From assembly GCA_022824605.1 (NCBI GenBank), contig JAJDZO010000153.1, forward strand, positions 1-18,895: a stretch of DNA of 18,895 bases, written 5' to 3'. The notes beneath the pieces are model-generated. The model was not told the DNA's origin and made no database searches. It saw only the letters and a list, made by a program, of their open reading frames with translations. The DNA comes from Acidimicrobiia bacterium (lineage in GTDB: Bacteria; Actinomycetota; Acidimicrobiia; Acidimicrobiales; Aldehydirespiratoraceae). This document shows positions 6,292 to 14,848 of this stretch, one piece after another. Made by a program: the position numbers and the translations under genes. Numbering within the stretch: the first letter of the stretch is position 1; each line of letters starts with the position of its first letter.

Positions 6292-7914
6292 ATGGCCAAG
6301 ACGATCCAGTTCGACGAGAAGGCCCGCCGGGCGCTCGAACGGGGCATGAACCAGCTCGCCGACGCTGTGCGGGTCACGCTGGGCCCCAAGGGCCGCAACG
6401 TCGTGCTCGACAAGAAGTGGGGCGCCCCCACCATCACCAACGACGGCGTCTCCATCGCCAAGGAGATCGACCTCGAGGATCCCTACGAGAAGATCGGCGC
6501 CGAACTGGTGAAGGAGGTCGCCAAGAAGACCGACGACGTCGCCGGCGACGGCACCACCACCGCCACCGTGCTGGCGTGGTCGATGGTGCGTGAGGGGCTG
6601 CGCAACGTAGCCGCCGGCGCCAACCCGATGTCGCTCAAGCGGGGCATCGAGGCCGCCGTCGACGCCGCGGTGGAGTCGATCCGCAGCGGCAGCCACGACG
6701 TGTCCTCCGATAAGGCCCAGATCGCCAACGTGGCCGCCATCTCGGCCGCCGACGCTGAGATCGGCTCCATCATCTCCGATGCCATCGACAAGGTCGGCAA
6801 GGACGGCGTGATCACCGTCGAGGAAGGCCAGACCTTCGGCTTGGAGATGGAGACCGTCGAGGGCATGCGCTTCGACAAGGGCTACATCTCGCCGTACTTC
6901 GTCACCGATCCCGAGCGCATGGAGACGGTGCTTGACAACCCCTACCTGCTGCTGGTCGGGTCGAAGATCTCGAACGTGCGTGACCTGGTGCCGGTGCTCG
7001 AGAAGGTCATGCAGGGCGGCAAGCCGCTGCTGATCATCGCCGAGGACGTGGAGGGCGAGGCCCTGGCCACGCTGGTGGTCAACAAGATCCGTGGCACGTT
7101 CACGTCCACCGCAGTCAAGGCCCCCGGCTTCGGCGACCGCCGCAAGGCGATGCTGCAGGACATGGCCATCCTCACCGGCGGCCAGGTGATCAGCGAGGAG
7201 GTCGGCCTCAAGCTCGACAGCGTCGGCGTGGACATGCTGGGCTCGGCCCGCAAGGTGATCGTCACCAAGGACGAGACCACCATCGTCGAGGGCGCCGGCG
7301 ACGCGTCGGACGTGGCCGGACGCATCAACCAGATCAAGGCCGAGATCGACAACACCGACTCCGACTACGACCGTGAGAAGCTCCAGGAGCGCCTGGCCAA
7401 GCTGTCCGGCGGCGTGGCCGTGCTCAAGGTCGGGGCAGCCACCGAGGTGGAGCTCAAGGAGAAGAAGCACCGCATCGAGGATGCGGTCAGCACCACCAAG
7501 GCCGCCATCGAAGAAGGCGTCGTGGCCGGCGGCGGCGTGACGCTGCTGCGGGCCGTAGACGCGGTCGACGGTGCTGTCGACGCGCTCAGCGACCCCGACG
7601 AGAAGACCGGGGCCCGGATCGTGGCCAAGGCGCTGGTGGCGCCGTTGAACCAGATCGCGGTCAATGCCGGCCTCGAGGGCGGCGTGGTCGTGGAGCGGGT
7701 TCGTGGCCTGAGCGGCGCCGAGGGACTCAACGCGGCCAGCGGCGAGTACGAGGATCTGATCGCGGTCGGGATCATCGACGCGGCCAAGGTCACCCGCTCG
7801 GCTCTGCAGAACGCCGGCTCGATCGCTGGTCTGTTCCTCACCACCGAGGCCGTGATCGCCGAATCGCCCGAGGACGCGGCCGCGGGCGGTGGAATGCCCG
7901 ACATGGACTTCTAG
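6292..7914 (+). CDS. groEL: Chaperonin GroEL (60 kDa, stand-alone copy)
   Basis: A 540-residue ATP-dependent chaperonin that folds proteins in a double ring with GroES. The start MAKTIQFDEKARRALERGMN, the nucleotide-binding GDGTTT (85-90), VVAGGGVTLLRA and the C-terminal PDMDF are all canonical. ATG 6292 is preceded by GGAGG (6282-6286); the open frame further upstream (from 6238) begins within the operator region and is not needed. No groES is adjacent. Together with the acidic/Gly-Met tail rather than a His-rich one, this matches the stand-alone GroEL2 type that actinobacteria carry besides a groES-linked copy. The CIRCE upstream and the hairpin downstream mark a single-gene unit. Confidence 0.98.
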   Translation: MAKTIQFDEKARRALERGMNQLADAVRVTLGPKGRNVVLDKKWGAPTITNDGVSIAKEIDLEDPYEKIGAELVKEVAKKTDDVAGDGTTTATVLAWSMVREGLRNVAAGANPMSLKRGIEAAVDAAVESIRSGSHDVSSDKAQIANVAAISAADAEIGSIISDAIDKVGKDGVITVEEGQTFGLEMETVEGMRFDKGYISPYFVTDPERMETVLDNPYLLLVGSKISNVRDLVPVLEKVMQGGKPLLIIAEDVEGEALATLVVNKIRGTFTSTAVKAPGFGDRRKAMLQDMAILTGGQVISEEVGLKLDSVGVDMLGSARKVIVTKDETTIVEGAGDASDVAGRINQIKAEIDNTDSDYDREKLQERLAKLSGGVAVLKVGAATEVELKEKKHRIEDAVSTTKAAIEEGVVAGGGVTLLRAVDAVDGAVDALSDPDEKTGARIVAKALVAPLNQIAVNAGLEGGVVVERVRGLSGAEGLNAASGEYEDLIAVGIIDAAKVTRSALQNAGSIAGLFLTTEAVIAESPEDAAAGGGMPDMDF

Positions 7915-7936
7915 TCTTCACCCCCTCCCCCCAAGA

Positions 7937-7974
7937 CAACAGCCCGGCCCGCCCCCCTCGGAGCCGGGCTGTTG
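7937..7974 (+). terminator. Hairpin terminator after groEL
   Basis: CAACAGCCCGGC (7937-7948) pairs perfectly with GCCGGGCTGTTG (7963-7974) around a 14-nt loop. The stem is 12 bp and very GC-rich. No U-tract follows, as is common for hairpin terminators in high-GC actinobacteria. Confidence 0.75.
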
Positions 7975-7984
7975 CGCGCCCGGA

Positions 7985-7990
7985 TAGCTT
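7985..7990 (+). promoter_or_regulatory. -10 box (TAGCTT) of the nitrobindin-like gene
   Basis: TAGCTT ends 6 nt before ATG 7997 and starts 10 nt after the groEL hairpin. It is the same hexamer as in front of hpnC. Confidence 0.55.
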
Positions 7991-7996
7991 CGAGGC

Positions 7997-8476
7997 ATGG
8001 CTGAACTGCACCCGATGTGCACACCGTTGGAGTCGCTGCTCGGGACTTGGCGGGGAACGGGTCGGGGGAGCTATCCGACCATCGACGACTTCGGCTACGC
8101 CGAGGAGCTGGTGTTCGGCCATGTCGGCAAGCCGTTCCTGTCGATGGTCCAACGCAGCCGGGACCTCTTGACCGGTGAGCCGCTGCACGCTGAGGCCGGA
8201 TACCTGCGGGCCCTGCCCGACGGCGCCGCGGAACTCACGGTGGCCCAGCCGTCGGGAGTCGTCGAAGTCGATGTGGGCTCGGTGACCAAGACCTCCGACG
8301 GTCTGATCGTCGAACTGGAATCGGCCCAGGTGGGCCTCACTCCGACGGCGAAGTCGGTCACCGCGGTTCAGCGGCGCTTGAGCCTGTCCGGATCGACGCT
8401 CGTGTCGGAGCTGTGGATGGCCGCCGTCGGCGAGGCTGACCTCATCCATCACGTTCGGTCTGAACTGTCTCAGTAG
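7997..8476 (+). CDS. Nitrobindin-like heme-binding beta-barrel protein (THAP4-like/DUF1794)
   Basis: A 159-residue lipocalin-like ten-stranded barrel protein. Members bind ferric heme through a C-terminal histidine and react with NO or peroxynitrite. Family signatures are LLGTWRGTGRGSYPTIDDFGYAEELVF (written here as one continuous region, residues 14-40), then GKPFLSM and the C-terminal IHHVRSEL, which supplies the proximal histidine. Length is standard. ATG 7997 is leaderless-type, with TAGCTT 6 nt upstream. The exported sugar-dehydrogenase homologue follows after 19 nt and may share the transcript. A direct functional link between the two is not evident. Confidence 0.88.
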   Translation: MAELHPMCTPLESLLGTWRGTGRGSYPTIDDFGYAEELVFGHVGKPFLSMVQRSRDLLTGEPLHAEAGYLRALPDGAAELTVAQPSGVVEVDVGSVTKTSDGLIVELESAQVGLTPTAKSVTAVQRRLSLSGSTLVSELWMAAVGEADLIHHVRSELSQ

Positions 8477-8495
8477 GCCGCTGAGGATCTCACGA

Positions 8496-9926
8496 GTGGG
8501 CGGTCCCAGGCGCCTGTTGATGGTTGCCACGGTGGTGGCGTTGACGGCCGGGGGCGCCTGCGCAGCCGACGACGAACTCTCGACACCACGCCCCACCGTG
8601 CCGACGACGACGCCGGTGACGGATGAGTCGGAGTCGGCGGACCGGACGCGACAGGATCCTCAGCCCCCCGATGCTCCTCAGGCTGGGATTCGGGAGGCAG
8701 ACAGCGACATCGGCTCCTCAACCGCAGACGTCGGTGGCATCGTGACGTCGACGGGCGACGAGCCCGCGGTCGGTGAGCCGGCAGTCGCAACGACGGAGGT
8801 CGCAACCGCCACCCCCGAGCTGGCGGATCTCGATCCGCCGCCGGTAACGACCCGACCCGACGGAAACATGTTTGCGGCCGACGTGAGCCTTCAGGCTGTG
8901 CTCACCCTCGCCGAGCCGATCGACATGGCGGTCGCGCCCGGCGACGATCTGGTGTGGATCGCTGAGCGCGCCGGCCGGGTGCTCCGGGCCGACATCGACC
9001 GCGGCGAGGTGGTCGAGACGATCCTCGACATCAGCGCCGAGACGCAGGCCGGCGGTGAGCGGGGGCTGCTGGGCATCGCGGTGACCGATCGGTGGCTATT
9101 CGCCAACTTCACCGACGTCGACGGCAGCAGCCGAGTGGACGCCTTCGAACGGTCCGGCACCGGCATCGGAGAGGTGCGTCGCACGATCCTGACTCAGGAC
9201 CAGCCCTACCGCAACCACAACGGCGGCGATCTGGCGCTCGGTCCCGACGGCCTGCTCTACGTGGCCTTCGGCGACGGGGGCTCCGGCGGTGATCCCCTCA
9301 ACGCCGGGCAGGATCCGAACACCTGGCTCGGGTCGATTCTGCGGATCGAGCCGACTCCCGACGGGATCGAGCCCTACCGGATCCCTGCCGACAATCCCTT
9401 CGCCGCGGGCGGCAGCGACGCTGGAGCGGGGCGGCCCGAGATCTTCCTGACCGGGGTGCGCAACCCGTGGCGCATGTCGTTCGACCGGATCACCGGCGAC
9501 CTGTGGATCGCGGATGTGGGTCAGGACCGCTACGAGGAGGTGACCGTGCTGCTCGCCGCCAACGGGGGCGGGCTGGGGGCCAACCTCGGCTGGCGGCTAC
9601 GAGAAGGCTTGCACCGCTACGCGGGCGACAAACCGCCGGGCCACGCCGACCCGGTGTGGGAGTACGGCCGAGACGAGGGTTGCAGCGTCACCGGCGGCTA
9701 CGTGTACCGGGGCCGTGCCATTGCCGACCTGCACGGTGCCTACGTGTTCGGTGACTTCTGCACGTCACGGCTGTGGGGCGTGCAGTTCGGCTCCAACGAA
9801 GTGCTGTTCCGCGACTTCAACGTTGACGTGCCCGGAGGTGCGCTGGCGTCCTTCGGCGAGGACGCCCACGGCGAGCTGTACACCCTCTCGCTGAACGGCA
9901 CCATCGCCCGCATCGTGGCACGGTGA
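8496..9926 (+). CDS. Exported PQQ-dependent sugar dehydrogenase-like protein (GSDH family)
   Basis: The family has a six-bladed beta-propeller that oxidises aldoses or related sugars with PQQ outside the membrane. The 476-residue protein has an N-terminal signal (MGGPRRLLMVATVVALTAGG) ending near C22. The sequence before that Cys (GGA) is a poor lipobox, so lipoprotein status is uncertain. A Thr/Pro/Glu-rich linker runs to about residue 128. The propeller follows with AERAGRV, GGERGLLGIAV, NHNGGDLALGPDGLLYVAFG with the candidate catalytic His at 241, GVRNPWRMSFD, DLWIADVGQD and TGGYVYRG. GTG 8496 is chosen because it gives a proper basic signal start, with GAGGA upstream. Substrate is unknown, and no PQQ synthesis genes are in the window. 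Confidence 0.85.
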   Translation: MGGPRRLLMVATVVALTAGGACAADDELSTPRPTVPTTTPVTDESESADRTRQDPQPPDAPQAGIREADSDIGSSTADVGGIVTSTGDEPAVGEPAVATTEVATATPELADLDPPPVTTRPDGNMFAADVSLQAVLTLAEPIDMAVAPGDDLVWIAERAGRVLRADIDRGEVVETILDISAETQAGGERGLLGIAVTDRWLFANFTDVDGSSRVDAFERSGTGIGEVRRTILTQDQPYRNHNGGDLALGPDGLLYVAFGDGGSGGDPLNAGQDPNTWLGSILRIEPTPDGIEPYRIPADNPFAAGGSDAGAGRPEIFLTGVRNPWRMSFDRITGDLWIADVGQDRYEEVTVLLAANGGGLGANLGWRLREGLHRYAGDKPPGHADPVWEYGRDEGCSVTGGYVYRGRAIADLHGAYVFGDFCTSRLWGVQFGSNEVLFRDFNVDVPGGALASFGEDAHGELYTLSLNGTIARIVAR

Positions 9927-10032
9927 GCGGCCGGCCAATCGTGCACAGGCCAACTTCAATGGGTTGACGCCCTCTGAGGTGGGCAGCTGCATGAAGTCTG
10001 CTGCGAGCGACGCTGTGGCGGCATGGTTCGTC

Positions 10033-10038
10033 TACCCT
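10033..10038 (+). promoter_or_regulatory. -10 box (TACCCT) of the GNAT gene
   Basis: TACCCT ends 8 nt before GTG 10047. Spacing is one nucleotide longer than at the other leaderless candidates, so support is weaker. Confidence 0.35.
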
Positions 10039-10046
10039 CCGGGGCT

Positions 10047-10499
10047 GTGACCGCGGCCGCCGAACCCGTTGAACTCCGAGTTGAGGAGTGCTCGGCCGTG
10101 ACCGACGACTTGGTGGAGGCCATGGACCGGCTGATTCCGCAGCTCTCGTCGTCGAATCCTCCGCCGGACCGGCCCGCGTTGGAGGAGATCGTGGAGTCGG
10201 AGGCCACCACGCTGTTCGTGGCCTGCCACGGCGATCGGATCGTCGGCGCGCTCACCCTGGTCGCTTTCCGCATCCCCACCGGCGTACGCACCCGTATCGA
10301 GGATGTGGTGGTGGACGAGAGCGTGCGGGGGCAGAGAGTCGGTGAGCGCCTCAGCGCAGCCGCTCTCGAGAAGGCCCGGCGTCTCGGAGCCCGCAACACC
10401 GACCTCACCTCCAGACCGTCGCGGCAGGCCGCCAACCGCCTGTATGCCCGTATGGGCTTCGAGCAGCGGGAGTCCAACGTCTACCGCTACACGCTGTGA
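10047..10499 (+). CDS. GNAT-family N-acetyltransferase
   Basis: With a start at GTG 10047 the protein has 150 residues. It shows the GNAT core: the strand ATTLFVACHGDRIVGALTL, motif A VVVDESVRGQRVGERL for acetyl-CoA pyrophosphate binding, and the C-terminal ANRLYARMGFEQRE. The acceptor cannot be predicted. An ATG at 10023 would add eight residues; I prefer 10047 because of the TACCCT box upstream, but both remain possible. Its stop TGA (10497-10499) overlaps the GTG start of the acetoacetyl-CoA synthetase gene as GTGA, so translation of the two is probably coupled. It could acetylate the synthetase, as some GNAT enzymes do with acyl-CoA synthetases, but this is only a suggestion from the overlap. 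Confidence 0.87.
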   Translation: MTAAAEPVELRVEECSAVTDDLVEAMDRLIPQLSSSNPPPDRPALEEIVESEATTLFVACHGDRIVGALTLVAFRIPTGVRTRIEDVVVDESVRGQRVGERLSAAALEKARRLGARNTDLTSRPSRQAANRLYARMGFEQRESNVYRYTL

Positions 10500-12457
10500 G
10501 CAGTCCCGGCCACGGCGCCGCGCCGTTGTGGACGCCTTCGCCGCAACGGATTGCCGGCTCGAACCTGACGGAGTTCCGGGGCTGGCTGCTTGAGCACCGC
10601 GGCGTCGACGCACCGGACTGGGACAGCCTGCACCGCTGGTCGGTGCAGCCCAGTGGCGAGTTCTGGGCCGCGGTGTGGGACTGGTGCAATGTGATCGGCG
10701 AGCGGGGTGAGCGTCTCGTCGAGTCGCCCGACGAGCACCAGTGCCCGGATCTTGGCGAGCGGATGCGCCGTACCCGGTTCCTGCCCGACGCCCGTCTCAA
10801 CGTGGCCCAGAACCTGCTGGGCGAGCCGTCCGCCGACATCGCGCTCATCTTTCGCAGCGAGGACGGCGAGCCCGCCGAGTTCACCCGAGCCGAACTGCAC
10901 GACATGGTCGGCCGGGTCCAGCAGCTGCTGATCGACGCCGGGGTCGGTCCGGGAGACCGGGTGGCGGCCTGGATGCCAAACCGCCCGGAGGCCTACGCCG
11001 TGATGCTGGCCACCGCCGGCCTCGGCGCAGTGTTCAGCTCGACGTCGCCCGACTTCGGCGTCACCGGCGTGCTCGACCGCTTCAGCCAGATCTCGCCCAC
11101 CGTGCTGTTCGCCTGCGCCGACTACCCCTACGGCGGCCGTCGCCACGACTGCACCGAGCGACTCTCGGCCATCACCGCGGGCCTGCCGTCGCTGCGCCGC
11201 ACGGTCATGGTGGAGCCGGGCTGGCTCGACGGCTACGGAGCGGGCTTCGGGGCGGGCCCCGCGCCGCCGGTGTTCCGGCAGCTGCCGTTCGATCATCCCT
11301 GGTACGTGCTGTACTCCTCGGGCACGACCGGACCTCCCAAGTGCATCGTGCACCGCGCCGGCGGGTTGCTCGTCAAGCACCTGGCCGAGCACCGGCTGCA
11401 TTGTGACGTGCGCCCCGGCGACCGGGTGTTCTATTTCACGACCACGGGCTGGATGATGTGGAACTGGCTCGCATCGACGCTGGCGTGCGGGGCCGCCGCG
11501 GTGCTCTATGACGGCTCGCCCGCCCATCCGGGACCCGAGCGCCTGTTCGACCTGATCGACGACGCACAGATCACCCTGTTCGGAACGTCGGCCAAGTTCA
11601 TCGACGCCTGCAGCAACGCACAGATCCGCCCCGAGGCCACCCACGACCTGTCGTCGCTGCGCACCATCACCTCGACCGGTTCGACGCTGGTGGCTGAGGG
11701 ATTCGACTGGGTGTACGCCAACGTCAAGGCCGACGTGCATCTGGCCTCGATCTCGGGAGGCACCGACCTGTGCGGCTGCCTGGTCGCCGGCGACCCGACG
11801 TCGCCGGTGCGGCGGGGCGAGATCCAGCGTGCCGGTCTGGGCATGGACATCGATGTGGTGGACGACTCAGGTGAGGCGCTGCCGGTGGGCACCGAGGGCG
11901 AGTTGGTGTGCCGCAATCCGTCCCCGTCGATGCCGCTGCGCTTCTGGGACGACCCCGGCGACGCCCGCTACTCAGCCGCCTACTTCGAGCGCATCGCCGG
12001 CGTCTGGCACCACGGCGACTTCGTGGCTCGCACCGCGGCGAGCGGGTTCGTGATCTCCGGGCGGTCCGACGCCACCCTCAATCCTGGCGGGGTGCGCATC
12101 GGCACGGCCGAGCTCTACCGCCGGGTCGACACGATGCCCGAGGTCGATGAGAGCATCGCAGTCGGTCAGCCTCACGGCGCCGACACCCGCATCGTGCTGT
12201 TCGTAAAAATGGCGCCCGGACACGAATTGACAGAGCCGCTCCGCGACGTGATCCGCCGCCGGATCCGCGCCGATCTGTCACCCCGGCATGTGCCTGCCGT
12301 GATAGCCGAAGTGGATGACATTCCCCGCACCCGTTCGGGCAAGATGACCGAGACCGCGGTGCGCGACGTGGTCTGCGGGCGGCCGGTGCACAACACGTCG
12401 GCCATGGCCAACCCCGAGGCCCTGGAGCATTTCCGTAACCGCTGCGAGCTGGCGTAG
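10496..12457 (+). CDS. aacS: Acetoacetyl-CoA synthetase (acetoacetate-CoA ligase)
   Basis: The 653-residue enzyme activates acetoacetate with ATP and CoA to acetoacetyl-CoA, used in ketone-body, leucine or polyester metabolism. The N-terminus (LWTPSPQRIAGSNLTEFRGW) and the WDWCNV and ARLNVAQNLL segments are typical of this subgroup rather than of acetyl-CoA synthetase. Adenylation motifs are YSSGTTGPPK (273-282), SISGGTD, HGDFVARTAASGFVISGRSD, LNPGGVRIGTAELYR, and the C-terminal PRTRSGKMTE with the adenylation-step Lys at 616. That Lys is the usual target of GNAT acetylation in this superfamily, which makes the overlapping upstream GNAT gene notable. GTG 10496 overlaps the GNAT stop by 4 nt. 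Confidence 0.93.
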   Translation: MSSPGHGAAPLWTPSPQRIAGSNLTEFRGWLLEHRGVDAPDWDSLHRWSVQPSGEFWAAVWDWCNVIGERGERLVESPDEHQCPDLGERMRRTRFLPDARLNVAQNLLGEPSADIALIFRSEDGEPAEFTRAELHDMVGRVQQLLIDAGVGPGDRVAAWMPNRPEAYAVMLATAGLGAVFSSTSPDFGVTGVLDRFSQISPTVLFACADYPYGGRRHDCTERLSAITAGLPSLRRTVMVEPGWLDGYGAGFGAGPAPPVFRQLPFDHPWYVLYSSGTTGPPKCIVHRAGGLLVKHLAEHRLHCDVRPGDRVFYFTTTGWMMWNWLASTLACGAAAVLYDGSPAHPGPERLFDLIDDAQITLFGTSAKFIDACSNAQIRPEATHDLSSLRTITSTGSTLVAEGFDWVYANVKADVHLASISGGTDLCGCLVAGDPTSPVRRGEIQRAGLGMDIDVVDDSGEALPVGTEGELVCRNPSPSMPLRFWDDPGDARYSAAYFERIAGVWHHGDFVARTAASGFVISGRSDATLNPGGVRIGTAELYRRVDTMPEVDESIAVGQPHGADTRIVLFVKMAPGHELTEPLRDVIRRRIRADLSPRHVPAVIAEVDDIPRTRSGKMTETAVRDVVCGRPVHNTSAMANPEALEHFRNRCELA

Positions 12458-12481
12458 GCGGACTCTGCGGATCCACCGCCT
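12456..12481 (+). terminator. Weak hairpin after aacS
   Basis: AGGCGG (12456-12461) can pair with CCGCCT (12476-12481) over a 14-nt loop. A second small inverted repeat, GCCGGT-GA-ACCGGC, lies at 12511-12524. Either may help termination. Both are short and could be chance in GC-rich DNA. Confidence 0.25.
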
Positions 12482-12556
12482 CGGGAGAGCGCGCCAAGCG
12501 CTGCCCCACCGCCGGTGAACCGGCCTGAGGTCTGCTTTCTGGTTCATGGGCGGCGG

Positions 12557-12562
12557 TATGGT
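12557..12562 (+). promoter_or_regulatory. -10 box (TATGGT) of the PAC2 gene
   Basis: TATGGT ends 7 nt before the in-frame GTG at 12570. It overlaps the coding region that would result from the upstream ATG 12546, which argues for the GTG start. Confidence 0.5.
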
Positions 12563-12569
12563 TGCGGCC

Positions 12570-13451
12570 GTGCCGAACGAGCCGGAACATGTGCTGTGGT
12601 CGGGGCCCAAGCCCCAGCTCAACCGTCCCACGCTGATTGCCGCCTTCGAGGGCTGGAACGACGCCGGCGACGCAGCCACCACCGCCGCCTGTCACCTGGC
12701 CGGCCGCTGGGGGTGCGTGCCGGTAGCGGAGATAGACCCCGAGCCGTTCTTCGACTTCACTGCCGCTCGCCCCACGGTGCATCTCGATGAGAGCAAGACT
12801 CGCCGCATTGACTGGCCGGCCAACGAGGTGCGAGTGGGCCACCTGGATGCTGTTGGCACCGACGCAGTGGTGCTGATCGGCACGGAGCCGCAACTGCGGT
12901 GGCGGACCTTCACCCACCAGCTGATCTCGCTGGCCGGGCTGCTCGGCGTGGAGCGGGTAGTCACCCTCGGCGCGCTACTCGCCGAGGTTCCCCACAGCCG
13001 TGATGTGGAGGTGTACGGCTCCACCGACGACGAGGAGTTGCGGGCTGCTCTCAGCCTCACTCCGTCCACCTATGAGGGGCCCACCGGGATCGTTGGCGTG
13101 CTCTCGTCGGCCTGCCGTGACGCCGGCTTGAGCATTGCGTCGTTCTGGTCGGCGGTGCCGTCGTACATGCCGGCCGCACCGTCGCCCAAGGCCGCGCTGG
13201 CACTGGTCAACCGGGTGTGCGACCTGATGGAGGCTCCGGTGCCGACCTTCGACCTCGAGCAGCGGGCGCAGACCTACGAGCGGGAGATCACCAGGATCGT
13301 GGCCGAGGACATCGAGACCGCCGACTATGTAGCCCGTCTCGAGAACGCCTGGGACCGCCGCGACCAACAGGACGCCGAGCGCCCGACCCTCAGCGACGAT
13401 CCCGACCGGCTGGTGGCCGAGGTCGAGAAGTTCCTGCGCGACGGCACCTAA
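12570..13451 (+). CDS. PAC2-family protein (proteasome-assembly-chaperone-like)
   Basis: The product is 293 residues. The PAC2 fold is shared with eukaryotic proteasome assembly chaperones; bacterial members are common in actinobacteria but their role is not settled. Signatures are PTLIAAFEGWNDAGDAATTAACHL near the start (residues about 18-41), the FFDFTAARPTVHLDE segment, VVLIGTEPQLRWRTF, and VTLGALLAEVPHSR. A charged C-terminal region follows (about 225-293: EQRAQTYEREITRIVAED and AEVEKFL) that may form coiled coil. GTG 12570 is preferred over ATG 12546, which would overlap the TATGGT box. The gene is convergent with the NUDIX gene, only 12 nt away. No proteasome genes are in the window. 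Confidence 0.85.
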   Translation: MPNEPEHVLWSGPKPQLNRPTLIAAFEGWNDAGDAATTAACHLAGRWGCVPVAEIDPEPFFDFTAARPTVHLDESKTRRIDWPANEVRVGHLDAVGTDAVVLIGTEPQLRWRTFTHQLISLAGLLGVERVVTLGALLAEVPHSRDVEVYGSTDDEELRAALSLTPSTYEGPTGIVGVLSSACRDAGLSIASFWSAVPSYMPAAPSPKAALALVNRVCDLMEAPVPTFDLEQRAQTYEREITRIVAEDIETADYVARLENAWDRRDQQDAERPTLSDDPDRLVAEVEKFLRDGT

Positions 13452-13463
13452 CCCTCTAGGCCG

Positions 13464-14168
13464 CTAGGCGCCTGCCTCGCCTCGCCAGGGCGGGTTGCGG
13501 GGCAGGTCGAAGAGCACTTCCACCGGTTCGCCCCGGATGGCGCTGAAGGCGTGTGGGGCCCACAGCTCGGGACGGGCGGTGCGTTCGGGCAGGTCGTCCT
13601 CGGCGAAGAAGCCCACATCGGAGCACTCCAGCGGGTGGGCTTTGAGCTCTCCGCCGAGGCTGCGGCAACAGAAGACGATGGACACCAGCGGCACCCGGTG
13701 GAAGCCCAGACGCATGCCGTCGAGGATGGCGATGGGGCGGATCACCTCACAGTCGATCCCGGTCTCCTCGCGGACCTCCTTGACCGCGACCTCCGACGGT
13801 GAGTAGCCCACGTCGGCCCATCCGGTGGGATACAGCCACCAGCCCGAGTCGGCTCGCTGCACCAGCAGTATCCGGCCGTCGTCGTCACCGACGATGGCCC
13901 CGACGGTGATCTTGGGAGTGACGTAACCGGCTATGCCCGAGCCGACGCCGTCGAGCCATCGCTGCACCTGCTGGCTCGTGTCGATGCCGACCGCACTGTG
14001 AGCCCGGATGTCGGCCGCCACCTCCAGCACCTCCTCGAAGCGCTCCTGCTCGTAGCGGCTCTCGGTGAACCCCAGACCGGTCTGGGCGATTCCGGCCAAG
14101 CTCTCCGCCCAACGCAGAAGTTCGACCTCCCCCGCAGGCCGCAGCTGCCGTCCAGCAAGTTCAGACAC
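13464..14168 (-). CDS. NUDIX hydrolase with N-terminal helical domain (YjhB-like)
   Basis: The product is 234 residues. An N-terminal helical domain (about 1-80, including LLRWAESLAGIAQTGLGF) precedes the NUDIX fold. The box reads G-WADVG-Y-SPSEVAV-KEVREETGI: consensus G, EVREETG and I are kept, while the first Glu is Tyr and the Arg is Lys. To my knowledge the Bacillus YjhB-like group also departs from the strict consensus here, so the protein is probably active. It likely hydrolyses a nucleoside diphosphate derivative such as ADP-ribose, but the substrate is not fixed by sequence. Start GTG 14168 overlaps the hemQ stop by 8 nt, so translation is likely coupled to hemQ. Confidence 0.88.
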   Translation of the reverse strand: MSELAGRQLRPAGEVELLRWAESLAGIAQTGLGFTESRYEQERFEEVLEVAADIRAHSAVGIDTSQQVQRWLDGVGSGIAGYVTPKITVGAIVGDDDGRILLVQRADSGWWLYPTGWADVGYSPSEVAVKEVREETGIDCEVIRPIAILDGMRLGFHRVPLVSIVFCCRSLGGELKAHPLECSDVGFFAEDDLPERTARPELWAPHAFSAIRGEPVEVLFDLPRNPPWRGEAGA

Positions 14169-14835
14169 GGGCGAGGATCTCGTCGAGCGGTCCCACCAGG
14201 CCGGTCACGAACGGCCCGAACTCGGCGTAGGCGGCCGACGCCCGGTCGTAGCGCATGGTGTAGACGGTCTCTTTGAGGGCGCCGAGGTCGGTGCCGAACA
14301 GGGTTACCCCCCATTCCCAGTCGTCGAGGCCGGTGGATGCGGTCACAAGTTGCACGATGCGTCCCGCGAACTTGCGCCCCGAGGCGCCGTGCTCGTACAT
14401 GAGTTCCTTGCGCTCGTCGTAGGGCAGTTCGTACCAGTTCTGGCCGACGTTGCGCCGTTTGGTCATCGGGTAGAAGCACCAGGCCGGCTTGTCCGGCGGC
14501 GGGAGCTTGGGATTGAGGCGCATGTCGGCCATCTCAGCCGGGAGTCCCAGCGCGTACTCCGACAGCTCGGTGATCGACACATAGCTGTCCACGATGTCGA
14601 GCCCGGCCCGCACCAGCGAGGTCTGCAGATCGCGCAGCACCCACGCATCGGCGTGCAAGCCCATGAAGCAAAGCTCCGCCTTGTGACCCAGCACTGCCAC
14701 CGTCACGACCTGAGCCCCCGCCTCCTCGCCCCGACGCACTGCACCAAGCACCGCCTCGTCGTCGGTGCCCGACATGCGGGCACAGAACAAGTGCATCACA
14801 ACCAAACCCTGGCCAACGCCGACCGATTTCAACAT
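14161..14835 (-). CDS. hemQ: Coproheme decarboxylase HemQ/ChdC (chlorite dismutase family)
   Basis: The enzyme oxidatively decarboxylates coproheme III to heme b, the last step of the coproporphyrin-dependent heme route of monoderm bacteria. The 224-residue protein carries WCFYPMTKRR with the candidate catalytic Tyr122, NWYELPYDER, MYEHGASGRKFAG with the proximal His149, and STGLDDWEWGVTLF. It ends with MRYDRASAAYAEFGPF, all characteristic of HemQ. Start: ATG 14835 is preceded by TAGGCT at 6 nt; GTG 14838 is open but too close to that box. The downstream NUDIX gene overlaps by 8 nt. No other heme gene is in the window. The promoter box overlaps the edge of a dispersed repeat. Confidence 0.95.
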   Translation of the reverse strand: MLKSVGVGQGLVVMHLFCARMSGTDDEAVLGAVRRGEEAGAQVVTVAVLGHKAELCFMGLHADAWVLRDLQTSLVRAGLDIVDSYVSITELSEYALGLPAEMADMRLNPKLPPPDKPAWCFYPMTKRRNVGQNWYELPYDERKELMYEHGASGRKFAGRIVQLVTASTGLDDWEWGVTLFGTDLGALKETVYTMRYDRASAAYAEFGPFVTGLVGPLDEILARV

Positions 14836-14841
14836 CACCGC

Positions 14842-14847
14842 AGCCTA
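14842..14847 (-). promoter_or_regulatory. -10 box (TAGGCT) of hemQ
   Basis: On the minus strand TAGGCT ends 6 nt before ATG 14835. It is contiguous with the dispersed repeat copy at 14849-14871. Confidence 0.55.
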
Positions 14848-14848
14848 G

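Noticed and set aside
6193..7470. Long minus-strand open frame opposite groEL (425 codons)
   Set aside because: Mirror of strongly biased GroEL codons, with an Asp/His/Gly/Leu-rich product lacking any recognisable domain. It would also cross the CIRCE operator.
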